A DNA stretch of 5,547 nucleotides from an uncultured beta proteobacterium (GTDB lineage Bacteria > Pseudomonadota > Gammaproteobacteria > Burkholderiales > Burkholderiaceae_B). The stretch spans positions 1 to 5,547 of the forward strand of contig CAIYWO010000508.1 in the NCBI GenBank assembly GCA_903929925.1. Direction: 5' to 3'. The number at the start of each line of letters is the position of its first letter. The stretch's first letter is position 1. A program made the translations under genes and the position numbers. Below are positions 1 through 4,777 of the stretch, piece after piece. The notes beneath the pieces are model-generated. The model made no database searches, had not been told where the DNA came from, and saw only the letters and a list, made by a program, of their open reading frames with translations.

Positions 1-581
1 AGACTGCCAGCTCCTTTGTACGGGATATGAACCATATCGACACCAGACAATTGTTTAAATAGCTCTCCAGACAAATGTAAAGACGATCCAATGCCAGAGG
101 ACGCAAAGTTGATTTTTCCTGGATTAGCACGGCCGTAGTCAATCAGCTCCTTGACACTTTTGAACCTTGAGTTTGGAGGCACCACGAGTAGATTTGGTCC
201 TGCCAAGACCTGACCGATCGGTGTGAAGTCTTTGACCGGATCGTATTTGGCATCCTTGTAGATCAGTGGGTTTGTGACGTGACCGATGGACGTGTAGAAG
301 AGGGTGTAACCATCTGGCGGAGCACGGCGTACAAAGTCTGTTGCCAAGTTTCCGTTAGCCCCTGGTTTGTTCTCGACGATGACCGATTGCCCCAGAATCT
401 TGCTAAAGGAGTTTGCAATTTGCCTACCGATGGCATCTGTTGAGCCGCCGGGCGTGAAGCCCACGACGATCTTGATTGGCTTATTGGGATAGTCGCTTGT
501 TTGTGCAGCGGCAACTCCCGTGGAGAGCGAGGTAATAAGGGCGAGAGTGAAAGCAGGGAGGGCCTTCATGCGACTGATCAT
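1..581 (-). CDS. Bug/TctC-family tripartite tricarboxylate transporter substrate-binding protein (partial, C-terminus off the window)
   Basis: Periplasmic binding protein, likely for a small carboxylate, of the Bug (TctC) family. The first 193 codons are present; family members are usually about 320-330 residues, so about 40% is missing beyond position 1. A signal peptide is clear: charged start (MISRMK), hydrophobic stretch at residues 8-25, likely cleavage AAA|Q after residue 26. Family motifs follow in order: YPNKPIKIVVGF (31-42), the ligand-loop GGSTD (45-49), VENKPGANG (69-77), PPDGYTL (88-94), FASSGIGSSLHLSGELF (159-175) and HIPYKGAG (185-192). The ATG at 581 is chosen because GGAG (590-593 on the complement) lies 8 nt before it; the ATG four codons later would be 20 nt away, too far. 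It diverges from the next Bug gene across 94 nt. No TctA/TctB membrane gene is visible. The ligand cannot be predicted from sequence. Confidence 0.93.
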   Translation of the reverse strand, partial: MISRMKALPAFTLALITSLSTGVAAAQTSDYPNKPIKIVVGFTPGGSTDAIGRQIANSFSKILGQSVIVENKPGANGNLATDFVRRAPPDGYTLFYTSIGHVTNPLIYKDAKYDPVKDFTPIGQVLAGPNLLVVPPNSRFKSVKELIDYGRANPGKINFASSGIGSSLHLSGELFKQLSGVDMVHIPYKGAGS

Positions 582-644
582 TTTCTTGTCTCCATAGGTC
601 TTTTTGATGATTCGAATAAAGCTAACATTTTTGGGTTAACTTGT

Positions 645-660
645 GTTTATAAACTAAACA
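645..660. promoter_or_regulatory. Palindromic AT-rich element with -10-like TATAAA in the gap between divergent Bug genes
   Basis: The 94-nt gap between the two divergent Bug genes contains the perfect 10-bp palindrome GTTTATAAAC (645-654). An overlapping inverted repeat, TGTTTA (644-649) and TAAACA (655-660), has a 5-nt spacer. TATAAA at 648-653 resembles a -10 box for the plus-strand gene and would give a leader of about 16 nt, but no good -35 lies 16-18 nt upstream. A second small palindrome, ATTCGAAT, lies at 610-617. The element could be an operator, a weak promoter that needs an activator, or chance in AT-rich DNA. Confidence 0.25.
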
Positions 661-675
661 ACAAAAGGAGACTGT

Positions 676-1650
676 ATGTCCAGATTCATCGCCGCTGTAT
701 TCTCACTTTTCTGTATGACGGCAGGTTCATCGGTGGTTGCGCAAACTCCTGCTCGGGATCCGATCCGTCTACTCGTCGGATTCGCACCGGGGGGGCCGTC
801 GGATATCGCAGGTCGTATCGCCGCAGAGATTCTGAGTGCCAAGCTGGGGGTCTCTGTTGTCGTTGAGAATAGGGCTGGGGCAAGTGGTGCTATTGCAGCC
901 GACGCTGTTGCTAACGCAAAGCCCGACGGTAATACTTTGCTGGTGAATGTAACAGCCGACATTGTGAATCCCGTTATCAATCGAGAGCCAAAAAGCTTTG
1001 TAACCACTCGGTTTACCCCCGTTGCTCTCATTGCAACTGCGCCCAACGTGTTAGTTGTGCATCCTAGTCTTCCCGTCAATACAGCAAAAGAGCTTGTCGA
1101 ATTCATGCGCAGTCAGAAGGCGGATAGTTCTTTGAGTTACGCCTCGGCCGGTCTGGGGACGGTTAGCCATCTGTCTGGCGTATTGTTCACAAGCGCATCG
1201 GGTGCTTCGTTGATTCATGTCCCTTACAAAGGGACTGCCGCAGCGCAAGTTGACCTGCTCGCTGGTCGTGTGCAGATTATGTTTGACAGCTTAAGTAGTG
1301 GGCTCGTGAACGCCAAGTCCGGAAAAGTAAAAGCACTTGCTGTGACATCCCCAAAACGCTGGCCGATGGCGCCTGAGTTGCCGACCTTGGAAGAAAGCGG
1401 TTTGCCTGAGACAGATATGATGGCCGTGTTTGGATTGCTTGCCCCTGCAGGTACCCCGAAGGCAGTGGTCGATAAGATTTCGGGAGCCTTATTAGAGGGG
1501 CTTCGTACCCCTGAGGTACGCGCGCGCATCAATCAAATAGGCGCCGAACCAGGGGACTTGAGTCCCGAGGGCTACGGTGCCTATTTGTTGAAGCAAGTGC
1601 AGCGATGGGAGAAACTTGCCGCTCAAGGCAAGTTCGATACAAAGAACTAA
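676..1650 (+). CDS. Bug/TctC-family tripartite tricarboxylate transporter substrate-binding protein
   Basis: Complete 324-residue periplasmic binding protein of the Bug/TctC family, at the usual family length. The signal peptide has its hydrophobic core at residues 5-21 and likely cleavage VVA|Q after residue 22. Motifs in order: IRLLVGFAPGGPSD (30-43, first ligand loop with Asp43), VENRAGASG (63-71), AKPDGNTLLV (81-90), SYASAGLGTVSHLSG (154-168, second ligand loop), HVPYKG (181-186), LPTLEESGLP (235-244) and LAPAGTP (255-261). Three positions depart from the commoner consensus: NRAGA instead of NKPGA, DGNTLL instead of DGYTLL, and ASAG instead of ASSG in the second loop. This hints at a ligand different from those of its two paralogues here. 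GGAG at 667-670 lies 5 nt before the ATG and fixes the start. The gene converges on the hydrolase with 9 nt between stop codons. By family knowledge such proteins bind carboxylates (for example aspartate, glutamate, citrate, adipate, terephthalate); the actual ligand is unknown. Confidence 0.96.
   Translation: MSRFIAAVFSLFCMTAGSSVVAQTPARDPIRLLVGFAPGGPSDIAGRIAAEILSAKLGVSVVVENRAGASGAIAADAVANAKPDGNTLLVNVTADIVNPVINREPKSFVTTRFTPVALIATAPNVLVVHPSLPVNTAKELVEFMRSQKADSSLSYASAGLGTVSHLSGVLFTSASGASLIHVPYKGTAAAQVDLLAGRVQIMFDSLSSGLVNAKSGKVKALAVTSPKRWPMAPELPTLEESGLPETDMMAVFGLLAPAGTPKAVVDKISGALLEGLRTPEVRARINQIGAEPGDLSPEGYGAYLLKQVQRWEKLAAQGKFDTKN
1613..1634 (-). terminator. Possible terminator hairpin for the hydrolase gene, inside the 3' end of the convergent Bug gene
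   Basis: AACTTGCC (1613-1620) and GGCAAGTT (1627-1634) form a perfect 8-bp stem with a 6-nt loop. Read on the minus strand, the stem starts 25 nt after the hydrolase stop codon and is followed by TCTC, making a short weak U-rich tail with the stem's own TT. On the plus strand no T run follows. It could end hydrolase transcription within the coding end of the opposing gene, or it may be a by-product of the encoded KLAAQGKF residues. Confidence 0.3.
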
Positions 1651-1659
1651 GAGGTTGGC

Positions 1660-2745
1660 TTAGCGGCCATCCTTGTAGAAACGATCCACCTCTGTGAACA
1701 GGCTGAAACGTTTTACTTCGTTCATGATGCCATGCGTACCTTCGCTCAGGACGACCAGTTTCTTGTCCTTTGATTTGGTCAACAGAGGGAATAAGGTCTC
1801 TGCCATGTAGAGTGGGGTGTCGGCATCCCACTCAGCCAAGATCAGCATAGTCGGGACAGTGATGAGGGTTGGGTCGTAAACAGCTTTGCCTGCGCTCCAG
1901 TACCGTCGACCATCCTGCACGCTGCCGTTAGGTGCGCGTACAAACTTTGGTGTGGCTTTCGAACCGACCGGATCGCTTTCAAACGTTGCAGCGGCCCACG
2001 CTTCAAACCAAGCATCTGGCTGCGGATTTTGACCTGGTTTTAAGCCTGTCGCTTTGCGTTTACGCGCTGCGTCGATGGTTACCGTACGATACGCACCTAA
2101 GGCCCCGCCAGAATCAGTTAGCGAAGCTGTCTTGCGAATCCAGACGGGCGCAAAAAGAACTAAACGATTAACCTTGTCTGCATGCCGTGTAGTGTAGAGC
2201 GCCGTGATCACCGTACCCCACGAGTGACCAACAACATTCAACTTTTCAACATTGCGACGCTTGCGAACCCAGTCTGCAGCTGCAGCGTAATCACGTGCGG
2301 CAGTGTCGGAGTCGGCGAAAGGTTTGTTCTCTGACGCGGGCTGGTCCATGATCGCAGGGCGGGTTGATTTGCCGTATCCACGAATATCTACCATGTAGAC
2401 GTCATAGCCTTGCTGTGCCATGACATCCATCCACGACAGTCCATCAAGCCTGAGGTCAAAGCCGGTCTCGGAGGGGTAGGTTGCACCATGTACAAACAAA
2501 ACTACGTTGTCTTTATTAAAGCTTGTTGTGGACTTCAAGCGTTTGTTGCGAACATAAAGATTAATGCCAGCGTCTCCGCTCGGCACCATGAACTCTTCCA
2601 TGATGATCTGTTCGTTTGCAGCGGCCGATATTTTGGTGCCATCTATACCGGACTGGGTCGCGCAACCGGATATGGTCACGAGAGCGAGGCCGATGAGGGC
2701 TGATGCGAATAGTCGCCCTAGCAGGCTAGTAAATTGACGTTGCAT
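1660..2745 (-). CDS. Alpha/beta hydrolase, predicted lipoprotein (esterase/lipase-like)
   Basis: Complete 361-residue alpha/beta-fold hydrolase with a lipoprotein signal peptide. Hydrophobic core is at residues 12-25 and the lipobox is ISGC with Cys28; Ala29 at +2 (no Asp) favours outer-membrane sorting if the E. coli rule applies. Fold landmarks: FVHGATYP (84-91, oxyanion-hole HG), DIRGYGKS (120-127), nucleophile elbow GHSWG (173-177, Ser175), acid in AEWDADTP (304-311, probably Asp307) and catalytic His338 in GTHG. The Ser-Asp-His triad is therefore intact and a cap region lies between residues about 205 and 290. The reaction is probably hydrolysis of an ester or amide; the substrate is not readable from sequence. 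GGAG (2751-2754 on the complement) lies 5 nt before the ATG. The product should act in the periplasm or at the outer membrane, next to periplasmic binding proteins that could take up its products. Alternative: a haloperoxidase- or epoxide-hydrolase-like member. Confidence 0.94.
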   Translation of the reverse strand: MQRQFTSLLGRLFASALIGLALVTISGCATQSGIDGTKISAAANEQIIMEEFMVPSGDAGINLYVRNKRLKSTTSFNKDNVVLFVHGATYPSETGFDLRLDGLSWMDVMAQQGYDVYMVDIRGYGKSTRPAIMDQPASENKPFADSDTAARDYAAAADWVRKRRNVEKLNVVGHSWGTVITALYTTRHADKVNRLVLFAPVWIRKTASLTDSGGALGAYRTVTIDAARKRKATGLKPGQNPQPDAWFEAWAAATFESDPVGSKATPKFVRAPNGSVQDGRRYWSAGKAVYDPTLITVPTMLILAEWDADTPLYMAETLFPLLTKSKDKKLVVLSEGTHGIMNEVKRFSLFTEVDRFYKDGR

Positions 2746-2798
2746 GATGTCTCCAGCAGTGATGTGAAAATCCTCGGTCTAACGCCGATGGTGTAATT

Positions 2799-2827
2799 GT
2801 TTTAAGCGTTTATTGCTCTGTAGTCAA
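2799..2827 (-). promoter_or_regulatory. Sigma70-type promoter for the hydrolase gene
   Basis: Read on the minus strand, TTGACT (complement of 2822-2827, five of six matches to TTGACA) is followed after exactly 17 nt by TAAAAC (complement of 2799-2804, four of six matches to TATAAT). Transcription would start near 2792 and give a leader of about 47 nt before the ATG at 2745, with the GGAG site near its end. This is the best promoter-like pair I found in the window. The -35 overlaps the repeat cluster described next. Confidence 0.5.
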
Positions 2828-2869
2828 TTTGTACTTGATCAAATTCTTTTAATTTGCGCATTACAATTT
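2825..2869. promoter_or_regulatory. Cluster of AATTTG/CAAATT repeats, candidate operator between hydrolase and ModA-like genes
   Basis: AATTTG (2826-2831) and CAAATT (2840-2845) form a 6-bp inverted repeat with an 8-nt spacer. TTGATCAA, a perfect 8-bp palindrome, overlaps it at 2835-2842. AATTTG recurs at 2851-2856, and CAATTT occurs at both 2825-2830 and 2864-2869. The cluster overlaps the -35 box of the hydrolase promoter and lies 43-87 nt before the ModA-like gene. TACAAT at 2862-2867 resembles a -10 box for that gene but has no -35 at normal spacing (TTGATC is 21 nt away), so activation by a bound regulator is conceivable. The AT-rich composition makes chance repeats possible. Confidence 0.3.
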
Positions 2870-2911
2870 CCCGCTTAAAGTCATAACGTCGAATAAACAA
2901 GGAGATAAGTA

Positions 2912-3703
2912 ATGATTAAGGTATCAGCTATGAAACGCAGTTTGTTTGTGGCCAGTACTGCGTTGTTGTTGTTCTTTTCCTCGCTCACCCACGCAGCCGA
3001 ACTACGTGTCATCACATCGGGTGCGTTTACTGAGGCCTACAAAAAACTAGTTCCTGAGTTTGAGAAGCAAACAGGCCACAAAGTTATTAGCTCGTTTGGG
3101 GCATCTGTTGGTAATGCGCCCGATGCAATCCCAACACGTTTGGCGCGTGGTGAAAAGTTTGATTTAGTGATTTTGTCTGACGGTGGGCTTGAGGCGCTCG
3201 TCAAAAGTGGCTACGTAATCAAAGGGAGCCGTGTTGACCTCGTGCGTTCCCAGATTGGTGCGGCCGTGCGTAAGGGGACGCCGAAGCCTGATATCAGTAC
3301 GGTCGAGGCTCTCACAAAAACGTTGCTTGATGCCAAATCCATCGCTTACTCTGCAAGTGCGAGCGGCGTATATTTGTCGACTGAGCTATTTCAAAAGCTT
3401 GGTGTGGCTGAGCAGATCAAAGATAAAGCTAAACGAATCGTGAGCGAACGCGTGGGCGCCGTTGTTGCACGTGGCGATGCCGAGCTGGGCTTTCAGCAAG
3501 TCAGTGAATTAATTTACTTTAAAGAGCTCGACTTCATTGGTACGCTTCCTGAATCGGTTCAGCAGACTATTTTCTTCTCTGCAGGTTTGATTGACGGATC
3601 TAACGAGTCGGCAGCGGCAAAGCAGCTCATCCGGTTTTTTCAATCACCGGAGGTTGCTGACGTCATTCGTAAAACCGGATTGGATCCTGTGACTGCACGC
3701 TAA
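2912..3703 (+). CDS. ModA-like periplasmic substrate-binding protein (ABC-type, ligand uncertain)
   Basis: Complete 263-residue periplasmic binding protein of the ModA-like branch (type 2 fold). Signal peptide: charged MIKVSAMKR, hydrophobic residues 11-25, likely cleavage THA|A after residue 28. Motifs resembling ModA in order: LRVITSGAF (31-39, first ligand loop), LVPEFEKQTGHKV (46-58), TRLARGEKFDLVILSD (75-90), IAYSASASGVYLSTELFQKLG (144-164), VGAVVARGDAELGFQQVSEL (181-200) and SPEVADVIRKTGLDP (245-259). The segment that in true ModA reads roughly as GIVY.TDA is GFQQVSEL here, so molybdate may not be the ligand. No modB/modC permease or ATPase gene is adjacent. GGAG (2901-2904) lies 7 nt before this ATG, which decides the start. 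A second ATG at 2930 (Met7, followed by KRS) would also give a normal signal peptide but has only AAGG before it. The gene diverges from the hydrolase and converges on the third Bug gene with 7 nt between stops. Confidence 0.92.
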   Translation: MIKVSAMKRSLFVASTALLLFFSSLTHAAELRVITSGAFTEAYKKLVPEFEKQTGHKVISSFGASVGNAPDAIPTRLARGEKFDLVILSDGGLEALVKSGYVIKGSRVDLVRSQIGAAVRKGTPKPDISTVEALTKTLLDAKSIAYSASASGVYLSTELFQKLGVAEQIKDKAKRIVSERVGAVVARGDAELGFQQVSELIYFKELDFIGTLPESVQQTIFFSAGLIDGSNESAAAKQLIRFFQSPEVADVIRKTGLDPVTAR

Positions 3704-3741
3704 AGTGGCTCTAGTTCACCTGAACATTTGCTTGTTTAGCG
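3698..3741. terminator. Nested inverted repeat spanning both convergent stop codons, possible bidirectional terminator
   Basis: CGCTAAA (3698-3704) and TTTAGCG (3735-3741) are perfectly complementary arms. Inside them GTTCA (3714-3718) and TGAAC (3721-3725) form a second pair, with symmetric 9-nt unpaired stretches between the two. The structure covers the TAA of the ModA-like gene (3701-3703) and the TAG of the Bug gene (complement of 3711-3713). The inner loop is only 2 nt (4 nt if the inner pair shortens to four) and no T run follows, so it is weak as an intrinsic terminator. Confidence 0.22.
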
Positions 3742-4700
3742 ACCATTCCCCACTTTGCAATTTCGGCTTTCACATATTTTGAAAACTCCTCGGGAGAACT
3801 GCCGACAGGCGTTGCCGAAATTGCTGCGAACCGCTCCTTGATTTCGGGTGTTTTCAGAATTGCAATTGTCGCGTCAGCCAGGCGGTTGATGATTGCGGGC
3901 GGAGTGCCGGCTGGTGCGAAGAGGCCATTCCATGAATCCGCTTCTAGATCTGGCATGCCTGCTTCCGCCATCGTGGGCACATCTGGAAGTTGCGCTAGGC
4001 GTGCACTGCCAGCCACAGCGAGCGGCCTCACTTTACCGCTTAGGATCGCAGGCATGACACCGCTGGCCGTCTTGAAACCAAAATCGACAGTGCCACCAAT
4101 CACATCGGTTAATGCGGGCGCAGCTCCTTTGTAGGGGATATGGATCACATCAATACCAGAGCGAAGCTTCAATAGCTCGCCAGCATGATGCTGCATGCCA
4201 CCTGCACCAGACGACGCATAGCTAAGTTTGCCTGGTCGAGCCTTAGCGTAGGCGATCAGCTCACTCAAAGAGCGCACCGGTAAATTATTATTGACGACTA
4301 GAACGCTAGGTGAAGACATGATCTGTGTGATCGGAGCGAAGTCGCGTGCGGTGTCGTAGCCTAGATTTTTGTAGATCCCCATGTTAGTCGCGTTTGCAAC
4401 CGTACCAACCAATAAAGTGTAGCCATCGGGTTTTGCTTTAGCCACAAATTCAGAGCCAATGTTGGAGCCGCCGCCGGGCTTGTTCTCAACGATGATGGGC
4501 TGGCCTAATTCCTTTTCTAGTTTCGATGCGACGAGACGCGCAAAGATATCGGTCGGCCCACCAGCCGCGAAACTCACGATCAAACGAATTGGCTGCGAAG
4601 GATAAGCGGTCTGGCTCATTGCCTGTGTCGCAAATAGTGCACCGCACAAAATTAAGAAAGTTCGCCGTCCAAGCAAATGCCAGGCAGAAGCAGTGCCCAT
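3711..4700 (-). CDS. Bug/TctC-family tripartite tricarboxylate transporter substrate-binding protein with Tat-like signal
   Basis: Complete 329-residue Bug/TctC periplasmic binding protein. The N-terminus has a twin arginine at 12-13 in GRRTFL, matching the core RRxFL of a Tat signal, followed by a hydrophobic stretch (14-25) and likely cleavage AMS|Q after residue 29; Sec export remains possible. Motifs: YPSQPIRLIVSFAAGGPTD (33-51, first ligand loop), VENKPGGGSNIG (71-82), KPDGYTLLVGT (90-100), YASSGAGGMQHHAGELL (161-177, second loop), HIPYKGAAPALTD (187-199), LPDVPTMAEAGMP (238-250), W257 and LFAPAGTP (260-267). These are textbook for the family. It resembles the partial Bug protein at the window start more than the middle one, judging by shared NKPG, DGYTL, ASSG and IPYKGA motifs. 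GGAG (4708-4711 on the complement) lies 7 nt before the ATG. It diverges from the ThDP enzyme gene across 77 nt, so the two may be co-regulated; the ligand is unknown but likely a carboxylate. Confidence 0.96.
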   Translation of the reverse strand: MGTASAWHLLGRRTFLILCGALFATQAMSQTAYPSQPIRLIVSFAAGGPTDIFARLVASKLEKELGQPIIVENKPGGGSNIGSEFVAKAKPDGYTLLVGTVANATNMGIYKNLGYDTARDFAPITQIMSSPSVLVVNNNLPVRSLSELIAYAKARPGKLSYASSGAGGMQHHAGELLKLRSGIDVIHIPYKGAAPALTDVIGGTVDFGFKTASGVMPAILSGKVRPLAVAGSARLAQLPDVPTMAEAGMPDLEADSWNGLFAPAGTPPAIINRLADATIAILKTPEIKERFAAISATPVGSSPEEFSKYVKAEIAKWGMVAKQANVQVN

Positions 4701-4766
4701 AAAAAGTCTCCATATTTTTTAAGTTATTCTGCTTAGATTAACGAGCATTCGCTAAAAACAAAAGGG

Positions 4767-4777
4767 TTTGTCACAAA
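4767..4777. repeat. Perfect palindrome TTTGTCACAAA directly before the ThDP enzyme start codon
   Basis: TTTGT (4767-4771) and ACAAA (4773-4777) are exact inverted arms around a single C, ending one base before the ATG at 4778. The only Shine-Dalgarno-like sequence, AAGGG (4762-4766), ends right where the palindrome begins, giving a long 11-nt spacing to the start codon. The site could bind a repressor or be a chance palindrome. Confidence 0.25.

Noticed and set aside
501..866. Plus-strand open frame of 121 codons across the gap between the first two Bug genes
   Set aside because: It begins inside the minus-strand Bug signal-peptide region and runs over the start of the plus-strand Bug gene in another frame. 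It has no ribosome site or recognisable motif, and both overlapped genes are clear family members.
654..1106. Minus-strand open frame of 150 codons opposite the middle Bug gene
   Set aside because: It lies entirely antisense to conserved Bug motifs, and its low-complexity Ala/Thr/Ser composition is typical of an antisense shadow.
2774..2788. Small hairpin TCGG/CCGA in the hydrolase leader, considered as a riboswitch or attenuator
   Set aside because: It has only four base pairs, no alternative structure and no T run; the leader of about 47 nt is too short for a known riboswitch class.
3838..4134. Plus-strand open frame of 98 codons inside the third Bug gene
   Set aside because: It is antisense to a textbook Bug coding region, with no ribosome site or family motif.
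1..4145. Near-identical DNA near positions 8-30 and 4121-4143, considered as a dispersed repeat
   Set aside because: Both copies encode the conserved IPYKGA motif of Bug proteins in the same frame, so protein conservation explains the match and flanking similarity fades.
4701..4777. Search for promoters in the gap between the third Bug gene and the ThDP gene
   Set aside because: -10-like sequences (TAGATT on plus, TAATCT on minus) exist, but none has a credible -35 at 16-18 nt, so no promoter is called.
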